Shown here: one piece after another, positions 49,451 to 59,896 of the stretch | Numbering within the stretch: position 1 is the stretch's first letter | Layout of the letters: each line of letters opens with the position of its first letter | Assembly (NCBI GenBank): GCA_025356435.1 | Contig: JANXSY010000105.1 | Span: forward strand, 21,460 to 85,459 | Length of the DNA stretch: 64,000 bases | Direction: 5' to 3' | From: Isosphaeraceae bacterium | Lineage (GTDB): Bacteria; Planctomycetota; Planctomycetia; Isosphaerales; Isosphaeraceae | The notes under the pieces: generated by a model | Seen by the model: the letters and a program-made list of their open reading frames with translations, nothing else | The model's database searches: none | What the model was told of the DNA's origin: nothing | Translations under genes and position numbers: made by a program

Positions 49451-50968
49451 ATGTCCAAGCCATTACCTCTCAAACCCAAGCCGGAGATCGTCAGGAAACC
49501 CTGGCAAACAGGGCTGGGGCCTTACTATATCGGCTTGTTTTTATGGGTCGTCTTCTTCGACCAACTCGGCGTGCGGGCGTTGCCGGTGGGAGGGGTCGGC
49601 TGGTCGTTCCTAGGGGCTTTGGTAGCGGGTCCGCTTTGCTATCTCTTACTCTTCCGGGTGCCTTCGCTCTGGGGATATTCGACCGGCAAGCCGTTGCCGC
49701 TGCTCGCCGAGAGCACGTTCGGAACACGAGGGGCGAGATGGGTTCCAGGATGGCTGGTTGGGCTTGCGGAGGTGGTCTGGTTCGCCGTCGCCGTGTCCTA
49801 CGGGACTGATCTCATGCTCAAGGGCCTGCTCGAAGCCCGCTTCCTCGACGCAGGGCAGTTCCGGCCGCTGGTGGTCGGGGGCTTCGTGCTTAAGAGTCCG
49901 CTGTTCCTGGCCACCTCGCTCTTCTGGAGCGTCGCCGCGGCGCTGTCGGGTCGGTGGCTGGTGCGGCTTACCGCCGCAATCATGTATGTCTATCCAATCT
50001 TTCCGGCGATGGTCTTCGGTGGCGCGATGCTCGCGATGATGGGCGGGGTCCGCTATTTCGCCCCGACGGGGATCGACCCGATCGGACTAATCGCGATCCC
50101 CGAGGCACGCGCCGGGGTCTGGTCAATGATGCTGGTCGTCCAGATGATTTTTGGCTTTTTTGCAATGGCAGGTGCGACCGGGGCCGACTGGGGCGCGGCG
50201 ACGTCAAGCGAGCGCGACGTGCGCGTCGGCGGTTGGATCGCGGTCGGGATCGCTCCGATCGTGATCGCGGCGATCGCGCTCGTCACCGTCGCCGGATATC
50301 AAGGGCGGATCAACGCCGCGCGGGGCGGCATGACGGCCGACTCCGAGCCTGCGCAAAGCCCATTCAGTGATCCGATGGCGATGAAGCGGATGACGAACCT
50401 GCGATCGTCCACGAGCGAGATGGCCACTGTGGGCAAAGCTCCCGAAGCGACCTTTCGCGCGGTGATGGCCGACGGGATCGGCGGCCGGCTCGGCTGCGCG
50501 ATGTTGATGATTATCGGAGTCGCCGCGCTGGCTCCCGCCGTCTACTCGGCGTTTATGCTCGGTCATCGGTTCCATGCGACTTTCCCCAGGGTCTCGCGGA
50601 CGCGATGGACGTTGATCGGGATGGCCCTGGCGTGGCCTCTTGTCGCGCTCGGACTCGTCGATCGCCTCGAGACGGTCTTCAGCGTAATGGGGGCGTTGTT
50701 CGCGCCGGTGGTGGCCTGTATGGCCGCCGAATACGCCCGATATCGCGGGGTCTGGCCGGGGCGGCGGTCGGGCGTGAACCTGCCTGGGGTCTGCGGATGG
50801 GTCTCGGGCGTGGTTGTTGGCCTTCTGCCGTTCCTCCGGGGACCTTTCGAGTCGTTCCAGCCCGCCGCCTTCTGGGCGTTCCTCGCGGCGTATGCGGTGT
50901 ATTGGGTCCTGGCGAAGGTCGTCGGCGAGGCGAGGATCATCGAAGCGACAGCAATGCCCGCTGCATGA
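49451..50968 (+). CDS. NCS1-like permease/multi-pass membrane protein
   Basis: 505 aa, about 12 hydrophobic segments. Confidence 0.6.
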   Translation: MSKPLPLKPKPEIVRKPWQTGLGPYYIGLFLWVVFFDQLGVRALPVGGVGWSFLGALVAGPLCYLLLFRVPSLWGYSTGKPLPLLAESTFGTRGARWVPGWLVGLAEVVWFAVAVSYGTDLMLKGLLEARFLDAGQFRPLVVGGFVLKSPLFLATSLFWSVAAALSGRWLVRLTAAIMYVYPIFPAMVFGGAMLAMMGGVRYFAPTGIDPIGLIAIPEARAGVWSMMLVVQMIFGFFAMAGATGADWGAATSSERDVRVGGWIAVGIAPIVIAAIALVTVAGYQGRINAARGGMTADSEPAQSPFSDPMAMKRMTNLRSSTSEMATVGKAPEATFRAVMADGIGGRLGCAMLMIIGVAALAPAVYSAFMLGHRFHATFPRVSRTRWTLIGMALAWPLVALGLVDRLETVFSVMGALFAPVVACMAAEYARYRGVWPGRRSGVNLPGVCGWVSGVVVGLLPFLRGPFESFQPAAFWAFLAAYAVYWVLAKVVGEARIIEATAMPAA

Positions 50969-51056
50969 AGATTGCCCACTTCGATTGACCGAGATCGCGG
51001 TGTGCCTATGATTTAGAGGAATCCAGCCGACACGATCTCTTCCGTTTGGCGACTTG

Positions 51057-52331
51057 ATGCCCGACACGCCGACATTGACCGACTCGCCCGTTCGTTCGCG
51101 GATGTTTGCGGCCTTCGCCAATCCCGACTATCGCAAGTTTTATCTCGGGCAGGGCGTCAGCCTGATCGGCACCTGGCTGCAGGCGGCGGCGGTGAGCTGG
51201 ATCGTCTTCGATCGGACGAAGTCGGAGCGGATGTCGGGTTGGGTCGAGGCGGCGGGGATTGTACCGGGGCTGTTCGTCGGGCTGCTCGCCGGGGCCTTGG
51301 CCGATCGCGTCGTGCCGAGGACGATGATCCTGCTCAGTCAGGTCGCCCAGATGGCCCTGGCCTTCCTGCTCGCAGTCTTGGTGATGTCGGGGAACGAGCG
51401 GGTCTGGCACCTGGCGTTGATCGTCGCCTTCACTCGCGTATTCGTGACGTTCGAGATGCCCGCGCGTCAAGTCTTCCTCTATGACGTGGTCGGCCGCTCG
51501 ATGCTGGTCAACGCGATCGCCCTCAACTCCGGGCTGTTCAACGCGTCCCGCGTCATCGGTCCGGCGCTCGCGGGTCTCTGCCTGTCTCGACTCGGCGAAT
51601 CGGCCTGCTTCGGCCTCAACGGCGCGAGCTATCTGGCGGCGATCGCGTCGCTCCTCCTGATCCGTCTCCGCCCCCGTGTGCAACACCCCTCGGGCAAAGG
51701 GGCGGGTGATATGCTCGGGGGTTTCGCCTATCTGATGCATGACCGTCGCGTCCGCTCGCTCTTCCTCCTGATGACCGGCTTCGGTCTGCTGGGAGGGGGT
51801 TTCAACGCACTCGGCCCTTCGTATGCCCAACGGTTCATCGGCACTGGCACCAGTGGTTACAGCGTCTTGCTCGCGATGGGAGGGGTGGGCGCGACGCTCG
51901 GCGCGTTGCTCGTGGCTTGGCTCGGCGGGGTTGAACGGCGCGAGCGGGTGGTGCTGGCCGGTATCGGTGTCTTCGCGGCGTCGATGGCGGCCTCGGTCGC
52001 GATTCCGCCCTGGTTCGGCCCGTTCGGCGGCACCGCAAGACTTGTCGGGGGTTCGATCTGTCTACTCGGCACGGGCCTGGGCGCGATCGTGTTTTATGCG
52101 GCCACCCAGACGATGATCCAGTCGGCCGTGCCCGACACCTTGCGCGGTCGAGTCATGGGAATCTGGATGATCGTCTATTCGGGATCGGTCCCGCTTGGTT
52201 GCCTCTGGGCCGGGGAACTGGCCCAGGCGATAGGCGTTGGGACCGTGATGTACGTCTCGGCGGCTCTGTGTGGCACGCTCGCGCTGGGGGTTGGCCTCTC
52301 GGGGGTGCTTCGCGAGATCAAGGAGCCTTGA
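51057..52331 (+). CDS. MFS transporter (EntS-like)
   Basis: ANPDYRKFYLGQGVSLIGTWLQAAAVSWIVFDRT; GLLAGALADRVVPRTMILLSQ. Confidence 0.88.
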   Translation: MPDTPTLTDSPVRSRMFAAFANPDYRKFYLGQGVSLIGTWLQAAAVSWIVFDRTKSERMSGWVEAAGIVPGLFVGLLAGALADRVVPRTMILLSQVAQMALAFLLAVLVMSGNERVWHLALIVAFTRVFVTFEMPARQVFLYDVVGRSMLVNAIALNSGLFNASRVIGPALAGLCLSRLGESACFGLNGASYLAAIASLLLIRLRPRVQHPSGKGAGDMLGGFAYLMHDRRVRSLFLLMTGFGLLGGGFNALGPSYAQRFIGTGTSGYSVLLAMGGVGATLGALLVAWLGGVERRERVVLAGIGVFAASMAASVAIPPWFGPFGGTARLVGGSICLLGTGLGAIVFYAATQTMIQSAVPDTLRGRVMGIWMIVYSGSVPLGCLWAGELAQAIGVGTVMYVSAALCGTLALGVGLSGVLREIKEP

Positions 52332-53694
52332 TCGGTGCGACGGCCTTGATCCGCCGACCGACGGCCGAGACGATCTTCTCCTCGATCTCGCCGTCCCACG
52401 GTGACGGGAGCCCGTAATAGACCATCGCCCCGCCCCCTTCGTAACCTCCTTCGAGCAAGACGCGCCACGAGGGGATGTAGGCCATCACGTCGTTGCAATA
52501 GGCCGAGACCCAGGTCCGCGACGAGCCGAGGTTCGCTTTGAGCCGGAGCGAATAGTCGACCACGACCTCGCCGCCCAGGAAGATCCAGGTCAGGTCTCCA
52601 AGCCTCCACACCTGGACCGGATAGGGATAGGTCGGATCGAGCTTGCCCTTCTCTTCGATCTGTCGGAGGAGCATCTTGGCCCGGCTCGCGATGGTGAAGT
52701 CGTCGACCTTCGTCTGCATCTCGATGAACGATTTGTCAGGGATGCTGGCGAACCCGAGCGGGACCTCTTCATAGCTCGTCGCCAGCGGCCCCTCGACCGC
52801 GTGGAGCGAGTCGATGAGCACATCATCGACGGCCTCGGCGAGTTGGTGCCCATAGCGCTCGGCGAGTTCGACCGTTCGCCTTGGTAGCGGGTTCTGATCG
52901 GCACCGCAACCCGCGACGAACATCGCCTGCATACCGGGATGGGTCGTTTCGAGTTCGACCTGCGCGAACCCCGCATAGTCGCCGGAAAACTTGTAACCGT
53001 CGAGCACGGTGCAATGGCAGGCATAACCCATAACGACCGCCTTGAGTTTACCGGCCGCCGTGTTGACGCGGAGGACCGGCACGTCGTGATCGACCGGGCC
53101 CTTCAACGCGAGCGAATCGCGGAGCGCCGGGACGTCTTGCTCATTGTTCGTTCGCCGGTTGACCGCGAAGTCAGTCCGGCCGGTCCCCCAGGCGACTTCG
53201 GCCGGTTCGAGGGCCTTGATTGAGGTCTCGATTAACTTCGCGAGCGACTCGATTAGCCCTTTGGTATAGACCTCGATCCGCCGTCGCTGGGAGTCGTCAA
53301 GCCGATACATGCTGATGAGATTCTTGCCGATCACCGGGCCCGAGTGGGTGTGCGAGCAGGCGATGACAATCCGGTCGCGGTCGAGGCCGTTATGGGTCTT
53401 GGCGGCGTCTCGGACGGCGTTCGAAACGTCAGGCCCGATCCCGCAGACGTCGAGCGTGACGAGCACGGCCGTCCGTCCGATCGGGTCTCGGAAGGCGAGG
53501 GCTTTGGCCCAGAGATCGTGGATCTTGCCTTGCGACGGCCGATCCCTCGCGCCATAACCGGCCATCCACATCGGCTCGGGCGGCGTAATCACGACCCGCG
53601 CCGTCCCCGCCTGCCAGCCCGAGTGATGAGGGTGGGGGGGATCGGCGAGAACGAGGCTGGCGGCCAGCAGGAGTATCGACGTCATCGGGATCAA
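52318..53694 (-). CDS. Neutral/alkaline ceramidase N-terminal-domain-like secreted protein
   Basis: WQAGTARVVITPPEPMWMAGYGARDRPSQGKIHDLWAKALAF; VIACSHTHSGPVIG; GCGADQNPLPR. Confidence 0.85.
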   Translation of the reverse strand: MIPMTSILLLAASLVLADPPHPHHSGWQAGTARVVITPPEPMWMAGYGARDRPSQGKIHDLWAKALAFRDPIGRTAVLVTLDVCGIGPDVSNAVRDAAKTHNGLDRDRIVIACSHTHSGPVIGKNLISMYRLDDSQRRRIEVYTKGLIESLAKLIETSIKALEPAEVAWGTGRTDFAVNRRTNNEQDVPALRDSLALKGPVDHDVPVLRVNTAAGKLKAVVMGYACHCTVLDGYKFSGDYAGFAQVELETTHPGMQAMFVAGCGADQNPLPRRTVELAERYGHQLAEAVDDVLIDSLHAVEGPLATSYEEVPLGFASIPDKSFIEMQTKVDDFTIASRAKMLLRQIEEKGKLDPTYPYPVQVWRLGDLTWIFLGGEVVVDYSLRLKANLGSSRTWVSAYCNDVMAYIPSWRVLLEGGYEGGGAMVYYGLPSPWDGEIEEKIVSAVGRRIKAVAPIKAP

Positions 53695-53706
53695 GACTCC
53701 CTCACT

Positions 53707-54945
53707 CTATCCCTTCGTCAGGCCGTTCAGGAGCGCGAGATACGGCAGGAAGACGGCGAGGATGATGAACAAGACGACCAGTCCAAGGAAAACGAGGATG
53801 AGCGGCTGGATGAGGCTGCCCAGGTTCTTCACGAAGTAGGTCACCTGCTCCTCGTAGTCGTCGGCGAGCTTCTCAAGGCTCTCGGGGAGTCGGCCTGTCT
53901 CCTCGCCCGAATTGACGATCGCGATCACGTCGGGGGTGAACCGTCGGCTGTCGTCGAGGGCTTCGCTAAGTTCCGCCCCTTCCATGACCGTGACCTGGGC
54001 AGCGTTGATCGCCTTGCGATACGGCTCGAGCCGGAGCACGGCGGACGTGAGGGCGAGTGAATCCTTGATGTTCACGCCCGCCCCAAGCAGCGACGAGAGC
54101 GTGCGGGCGAACCGGGTCGTTTCGAGCAGCCGAAGCAGCTTACCGAGCACCGGGAGCATGAGGCCAAGCTCGTCCATCGCCCCTTTACCGACCTTGGTCC
54201 TGTAGAGCCAGAACATGCCGACAATCAGACCGACCGCCAAGACGGGCATCAGCCACCATCCCGCCGCCTTGACGAACGCGGCGAAGGACATCAAGAGTCG
54301 GCTCGGGAGCGGTAGCCCCTCTTTGCCGATCTCGCTGAGGAAGCTGGCAAACATCGGTAGGAGCACGATCGACAGCAGCGCCATGACGCCCGCCGCCAGG
54401 ACCATCACGATCACGGGATAGATCATCGCCGATCGGGCCTGGCGGAGCAGGCGGACGCGGGCCTCATATTGATCGGCGAGTCCGCGCATCGTCTCGGGGA
54501 TGCCCCCGCGTGCCTCGGCGACCCGGATCATGCTGAGGAAGAGCTTGTCGAACGCCTCGGGCTCAAGGACCATCGCGTCGGACAGGGCGTCTCCCTGGCG
54601 AATCCGGACGATGATTCGTCCCAGGATCGGGCCGAGCGCCGTGCGATGGAATTGCTTTTCGAGTGCGTTCAGAGACTTGAGGAGATCAACGCCCGCGTCG
54701 GTATAGGTGGCGAACTGCCGGCAGAATGAGGCAAGATGGGTTGTGCTGACCCGCCCGAAGAGGACCCGCTCGATCATCTTCGGGCCCCCCGTCGCCGGTG
54801 CGGGCTCTCGCTTCTTGCCGACCTTAGGGCGGGTCAACGTCGGTTCATCAGGCTCGGTCGGCGCACGCCAGCCCTGGTCGACCTCGGTCGTCTTGGGTCG
54901 CTTCGGTCGAGGGGGAGGGGGAGGGGTTTCGTCAGGTCCGCTCAT
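53707..54945 (-). CDS. Type II secretion system F (GspF/PilC) protein
   Basis: FCRQFATYTDAGVDLLKSLNALEKQ; FARTLSSLLGAGVNIKDSLALTSAVL; VIAIVNSGEETGRLPESLEKLADDYEEQV. Confidence 0.93.
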   Translation of the reverse strand: MSGPDETPPPPPRPKRPKTTEVDQGWRAPTEPDEPTLTRPKVGKKREPAPATGGPKMIERVLFGRVSTTHLASFCRQFATYTDAGVDLLKSLNALEKQFHRTALGPILGRIIVRIRQGDALSDAMVLEPEAFDKLFLSMIRVAEARGGIPETMRGLADQYEARVRLLRQARSAMIYPVIVMVLAAGVMALLSIVLLPMFASFLSEIGKEGLPLPSRLLMSFAAFVKAAGWWLMPVLAVGLIVGMFWLYRTKVGKGAMDELGLMLPVLGKLLRLLETTRFARTLSSLLGAGVNIKDSLALTSAVLRLEPYRKAINAAQVTVMEGAELSEALDDSRRFTPDVIAIVNSGEETGRLPESLEKLADDYEEQVTYFVKNLGSLIQPLILVFLGLVVLFIILAVFLPYLALLNGLTKG

Positions 54946-55051
54946 CGTGAGACACTCCCTCGGTCCGTCCGCAAGGCATTGGACGCTTGTTGACGATTAT
55001 CGGCCGAGACCGCAGGGAAAGCAATCGGCCCGAACCCGCTCGGAGTCTCTC

Positions 55052-55954
55052 GTGAATCTCACCCTGCTCGGTCTCGTCGGAATGCTGGCCCTCGACCCGA
55101 TCCCGGTCGTCATCTCGTCCGACTGCGGCTGCGAGATGGACGACCAGTGGGCGATCGCGCATCTGTGCCTGGCCCCCTCGATCTCGGTTCGAGCGATCAT
55201 AACCGCCCACGCTCCCAAGTTCGCGCCGCCGGCCTCAGAGACTTCGGCGACGGCTGCGCGGGCCGTGCTCAACCTCCTGCCGCCCTCAAGGAGGCCGCCG
55301 GTCATCGCCGGCGCGAACTTGCCGCTCGTCGACCGCAAGTCCCCGAGGCCGAGCAAAGGGGCCGACCGTCTGGTGGCGGAGTCAAAGGGATTCACGAGCG
55401 ATCGCCGCCTCACGGTCGTCCAGATCGGTCCCGCGACCGATGTCGCCTCGGGCCTCCTGATCGACCCGACCCTCGCCGACCGGATCGCCGTCGTGGCGAT
55501 GGCCTTCGACGGGTGGCCGAAGGGAGGCGATCCTTTCAACGTGCGTAACGACGTGGCCGCGTGGCAGGTCTTGATCAACTCGACCGTCCCGCTCACCGTA
55601 GTCGACGCGGCGGTCAGTCTCCGAAATCTCACGGTCACAAGAGAACAAGCCGCTCAACGATTTGCCGGCCGTGGAACTGCCGGACGTGGTCTCGTCGCGT
55701 ATCAGACGTTATGGCTCGACCGTCAGTCCGAGCTGGCTCGCGCGGTGACGGGCTCGACTGACGCCTGGCCGGTCTGGGACTGCGGCACCGTGGCCGTCCT
55801 GCTCGGCTTCGCCGAGGTCGTCGAGCATCCACGGCCGAGGCTTCGCGACGATCGGACCTTCGACCACATCCAGACGAACGGGACAATCCGCTGGGTCTCG
55901 CGGATTGACGGTGATCGCCTCTGGGATGACTTCGCGTCACTCCTGGCACCGTAG
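55052..55954 (+). CDS. Nucleoside hydrolase-like protein
   Basis: DPIPVVISSDCGCEMDDQWAIAHLCLAPSISVRAIITAHAP; VQIGPATDVASGLLIDP. Confidence 0.78.
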   Translation: MNLTLLGLVGMLALDPIPVVISSDCGCEMDDQWAIAHLCLAPSISVRAIITAHAPKFAPPASETSATAARAVLNLLPPSRRPPVIAGANLPLVDRKSPRPSKGADRLVAESKGFTSDRRLTVVQIGPATDVASGLLIDPTLADRIAVVAMAFDGWPKGGDPFNVRNDVAAWQVLINSTVPLTVVDAAVSLRNLTVTREQAAQRFAGRGTAGRGLVAYQTLWLDRQSELARAVTGSTDAWPVWDCGTVAVLLGFAEVVEHPRPRLRDDRTFDHIQTNGTIRWVSRIDGDRLWDDFASLLAP

Positions 55955-56036
55955 GGAAGCTCCTTGCCAGCGAACCTCTCTTGCGGGTATGAACAACGGT
56001 CCGACCCGCGCCCGGCCAGGGAGTTGGGGACGGCCC

Positions 56037-57371
56037 ATGGATCGGAGTCGCACCGCGATGATGCCCGCCGAGTCTGAATTGACCTCCACCGTCGCCGACA
56101 ATTCCGAGAGCCGACCAGGGGGAATCCCGCTCTACGTCTGGGTCATCGGTGCCGCTGTCTTGGCCGTGCCGGTGGGCTATTTCTGGGGTCCCGGAGCGAA
56201 GGCACTCGACCTCCTGCCGAACCTGATCATCCGCCTGCTCAAGGCCCTCGCCACGCCGCTCGTCGTCCTGGCGACACTCCACGCGATCGTCACCAATGAT
56301 GTGCGCGGTCGGCAAGGGGCACGAATGATGCTTTATTACTTCATTAATACGACTGTCGCGATCGGCATCGGCCTCGCGCTCTCGAACCTGGTCAAGCCTG
56401 GACTCGGTGCCGACTTCTCAGGTCTCGAAACGACAGCCGGCCAGCCCGCCCCTGCGGCGGTCAAGACAGAGGCCCCGGGGCTGACCAGCCTGCTGTACAT
56501 GATCTTGCCCGAGAGCATCGGCGACGCCTTCGCGAAGAACAACCTCGCACAGCTCGTGGTCGTCACCCTGGCCCTCGGGATCGGCCTCGCCAAGATCCGC
56601 GACGAGCAAAAGAAGCGAGGGGAAACCACGTATCTCATCGCGGTCGATCTGATCACGATCGGATTCGAACTCCTGATGCGCGTCTTGCTCTGGGTTGTGG
56701 CCTTGGTGCCCTTCGCGGTGTTTGGCGTTGTTGCGTCGAACGTCGGGCGCGATGACTTCGGGAAGACGTTCCAGTCGTTGCTCTGGTTCATCGCGGTCGT
56801 GCTGATCGGCCTCGCCTGCCAGATCGCCTGGTATCTCGCTCAGATGGCGATCTTCGCCAAGATGTCGCCGTTACGCTTTCTCAAGGGGGTCAAGAACGTG
56901 ATGGCGGCCTCGTTCAGCACCGCGAGCACAGGTGCGACCATGCCGATGACCCTCCGCGCCCTGACCGGCCCCCTCCGTGTCTCGCGACCCTCGGCGCAGC
57001 TCGCCGCGTGCGTCGGCACGAACTTCAACAACGACGGCACCGCGCTCTATCAAGCGGCGGTCGTCCTGTTCATGGCCCAGGCAATGGGTGCTCACCTGAC
57101 TCCCGTCAATCAACTCGTGATCGTGCTCACCACGGTCGTCGCGAGCATCGGCGCGGGAAATATCCCGTCGGGGGGATTCGTCACCCTGCCGCTCATCTTT
57201 GCGGCCGTCGGTCTGCCCGCCGACAAGATCCCCATCATCCTCACCATTGATTGGTTCCTCGACCGTTGCCGCACTTCCTCGAATGTCCTCGGCGACATGA
57301 CCGTTGCCGTCCTGCTCGATCAGACGCACGAAGAGGACGATAAGCAGCAGACGGCGGACGAGTCGGTCTAG
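56037..57371 (+). CDS. Dicarboxylate/amino acid:cation symporter (DAACS family)
   Basis: LIIRLLKALATPLVVLATLHAIV; MAASFSTASTGATMPMTLRAL; NFNNDGTALYQAAVVLFMAQAMG; IPSGGFVTLPLIFAAVGLPADKIPIILTIDWFLDRCRTSSNVLGD. Confidence 0.93.
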   Translation: MDRSRTAMMPAESELTSTVADNSESRPGGIPLYVWVIGAAVLAVPVGYFWGPGAKALDLLPNLIIRLLKALATPLVVLATLHAIVTNDVRGRQGARMMLYYFINTTVAIGIGLALSNLVKPGLGADFSGLETTAGQPAPAAVKTEAPGLTSLLYMILPESIGDAFAKNNLAQLVVVTLALGIGLAKIRDEQKKRGETTYLIAVDLITIGFELLMRVLLWVVALVPFAVFGVVASNVGRDDFGKTFQSLLWFIAVVLIGLACQIAWYLAQMAIFAKMSPLRFLKGVKNVMAASFSTASTGATMPMTLRALTGPLRVSRPSAQLAACVGTNFNNDGTALYQAAVVLFMAQAMGAHLTPVNQLVIVLTTVVASIGAGNIPSGGFVTLPLIFAAVGLPADKIPIILTIDWFLDRCRTSSNVLGDMTVAVLLDQTHEEDDKQQTADESV

Positions 57372-57374
57372 CCT

Positions 57375-58214
57375 TCAGGCGTTGAGCCTACTCCGTCCCT
57401 CCGGGCTTCGGGACTCGATCGACGCGAGGTTTTCAAGCACGTCGAGATAGAGAGATAGGATCGACGGCCCACGCTGACGCACGAGCCAGTCCATCTGATG
57501 AAAGTGGTCGGCAGGCCAGCTCGGCAGTGGCTCACCGAAGGCTTCGGCCGAAGCGACGGAGACGAGGCCGTCATTCGCCCCTTCGACTTCGCCCATGATC
57601 GCGTGGAAACGCTGGAGGTGACGGCAGACGTCCTCAAGCGGCGGGTCGCCGGCCACGCTGAAGCAAGGCACCCCATCCGGGACAGGATGGCGGCGATGGA
57701 ATCTGCGGGCCGAGCGCCTCGTGACGTCGAGAAAGCCGCCATGGTCGATCTTCATGGCCGCGAGCAAACGATACACCCGACCAAAGCCGATCTTGGCGAA
57801 GTCGGCTAGGGCTGACCCGAGATGGGGCGTCGCGATCGTCGTGAGGCTGCGGACCAGCCCGAAATCCCGGTCACTCGCGAGCAGGGCACGGGCGTCGAGG
57901 CCACCCATGCTGTGACCGATCAAATGCACGGGCTCGCCGCCGAACGCCGATCGAATCCGCCGTGCGAGGAAGCGGGCGCGGTTCTCGATGCTGGAGATCG
58001 AGGGAACCTGCGAAACCAGCACGCGATTGCCCCCGGCCCGAAAATAGCCGGGGATGCGGCGGAAATAGCTGGCCAGCGTCACGGGACCGAGCCCGATCCG
58101 GTCGAAGCCGAACAGTCCATGAGCCAGGACGATCGGAGCTTCCAGGCGAGGGCATAGGCGGACGGGAAGATCCACGGCGATTCCGTCCTTACTGGCAAGC
58201 TGCCAGCACTTCAC
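57375..58214 (-). CDS. Lipase/esterase (alpha/beta hydrolase)
   Basis: PIVLAHGLFGFD; PVHLIGHSMGGLDARALL; TIATPHLGS; NDGLVSVASA. Confidence 0.88.
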   Translation of the reverse strand: MKCWQLASKDGIAVDLPVRLCPRLEAPIVLAHGLFGFDRIGLGPVTLASYFRRIPGYFRAGGNRVLVSQVPSISSIENRARFLARRIRSAFGGEPVHLIGHSMGGLDARALLASDRDFGLVRSLTTIATPHLGSALADFAKIGFGRVYRLLAAMKIDHGGFLDVTRRSARRFHRRHPVPDGVPCFSVAGDPPLEDVCRHLQRFHAIMGEVEGANDGLVSVASAEAFGEPLPSWPADHFHQMDWLVRQRGPSILSLYLDVLENLASIESRSPEGRSRLNA

Positions 58215-58394
58215 ACATGGTGATGGAGCACGAATCTTGATCGAAGTCTAGACGCGCCACGGCCCGAGGCAAGGATACGAGAGCCCATTTGCAAGAGGGG
58301 CCTGACGACTTTAACGATCTTGCAATGCGCGGGTGCCGCGTCGATGATGAGGTGCGGTTTTGTTGAACGAGACCACGGCGGAAAAGGGGTCGGG

Positions 58395-58667
58395 ATGCTG
58401 CTCCACGGATTCATCATGTCCGCCGAACTGGTCGAAAATCCGCCGGGGAGCGAACGGATCGAACTCGTCTTGCGCATCCAGGGCGTCGGCCCGGGTCAGC
58501 CCCGGAGGATGGTCGTCCCGTACGACTACCTCCTGAGCGATCCCTCGATCGACGGCGACGACGTGGCCGGGCGTGGCTTTGAAGCCGAGGTCGAGCAGGC
58601 GGGGCCGTCGCGATGGGAGGTGACCCGGCTCACGATGGCCGGGAAGGTCTTACGACCCAAGGAGTGA
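58395..58667 (+). CDS. Hypothetical protein
   Basis: About 90-aa ORF, coherent composition; overlaps the convergent glycosyltransferase by 18 bp. Confidence 0.5.
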   Translation: MLLHGFIMSAELVENPPGSERIELVLRIQGVGPGQPRRMVVPYDYLLSDPSIDGDDVAGRGFEAEVEQAGPSRWEVTRLTMAGKVLRPKE

Positions 58668-59816
58668 AGCCGGCTCGCCCGCGATCAAGCGGCGATAGAG
58701 GGCGACATAGCGGTCAACCACGACCGGGAGGGCATACGCCTCGTCGATCCGCCGCCGAGCCGCCGAGCCGAGGCGTCGCGAGAGGTCGGGATCGGTGACG
58801 ACCCGACAAATCGCGTCGGTCCAGGCGGGGCGATCCTGCGAAGGGATGAGCAGACCGGCGTCACCTGGCCCGAGCAGGTCGGTATTCCCTCCGATCGCGG
58901 AGGCGAGACAGGGGAGTGCCGTGGCCATCGCTTCAAGAAGCGAGTTGCTCATTCCCTCGGCCACGCTCGGCAAGACGAACGCATCGGCAGCTCGCAGATA
59001 TTCGGCGGGGCTAGGTACCGAGCCGGTAAAGACGACGCGATCAGAAACGCCCGCTTCGCGCGATCGCTCCTTGAGGCGATCACGCTCGACGCCATCCCCG
59101 ACCAGGAGCAGGCTGGCCCCGGTGCGTCTCGTCACTTCGGGCCAGATGTCGAACAAGAGGTCGAGATTCTTCTGGGGATGGAGCCTGCCTGTGAAGACCA
59201 CCCGGGGCCGCGAGGGCAAGCTCGACTCGACTGCGCTCGGTCCCGGCTGGAACTGGACGGCATCGACCCCGCTCGCCATGCGGATCATCTTCCGCGCGGG
59301 GACGCCGAGGCCGAGCCATTGGCGCTCGATGTCTTCGGAGATCGCGGCGAACGCCGTGTTTCGGATCGCCACGCGACGGAGGAAGGGAAACCCTTTCGTC
59401 CGGGCCATCTCTTCGGCTTCCCCGAAGTAGCCCGAGCTTGCCGGCTGGACGAGGGTCGGAGCGCCTTGCAGGACCGGCCTCGCGAGTCCGGTCGCTATCG
59501 ACTCCCACAAGGCTTGATGGGTATGGATCAGATCGAAGGCGGGCCGCAGCTTCAAGAGTGCCCGAATCACGCCCAGAACGAACGAGAGGCCGAAGAGGGG
59601 GCCACGGCTTGAGGTCGCGACCCAGCGGTGGACCCGCACGCCGTCGACCACCGAGTCTCGCGGGAGGTCGGGATAGGCGCGGGTGACGACATGGACATCG
59701 TGACCTCTACGGACCAACTCGATCCCCTGCGCCAACGCCTGCCGCTCCGCGCCACTAGCCATCGGGTGGAAGTGGCTGACCACATAACAGATGCGAAGAC
59801 GTGAGCGTTCTGACAT
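58650..59816 (-). CDS. Glycosyltransferase family 4-like
   Basis: RICYVVSHFHPMASGAERQALAQGIELVRRGHDVHVVT; VVFTGRLHPQKNLDLLFDIWP; FVLPSVAEGMSNSLLEAMATALPCLAS. Confidence 0.93.
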   Translation of the reverse strand: MSERSRLRICYVVSHFHPMASGAERQALAQGIELVRRGHDVHVVTRAYPDLPRDSVVDGVRVHRWVATSSRGPLFGLSFVLGVIRALLKLRPAFDLIHTHQALWESIATGLARPVLQGAPTLVQPASSGYFGEAEEMARTKGFPFLRRVAIRNTAFAAISEDIERQWLGLGVPARKMIRMASGVDAVQFQPGPSAVESSLPSRPRVVFTGRLHPQKNLDLLFDIWPEVTRRTGASLLLVGDGVERDRLKERSREAGVSDRVVFTGSVPSPAEYLRAADAFVLPSVAEGMSNSLLEAMATALPCLASAIGGNTDLLGPGDAGLLIPSQDRPAWTDAICRVVTDPDLSRRLGSAARRRIDEAYALPVVVDRYVALYRRLIAGEPASLLGS

Positions 59817-59840
59817 GAAACCAACGGAGGAGAAAGACAA

Positions 59841-59865
59841 CGAGGCAGGCGCTTGGCCTGCCTCG
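59841..59865 (-). terminator. Terminator-like hairpin
   Basis: CGAGGCAGGC-GCTTG-GCCTGCCTCG 10-bp stem between two minus-strand genes. Confidence 0.6.
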
Positions 59866-59896
59866 TCGCTCGCAGAGGAATCGGGGCGAAGACCGC

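Noticed and set aside
52318-52331. 14-bp convergent overlap of MFS and ceramidase-like genes
   Set aside because: Ordinary compact convergent arrangement.
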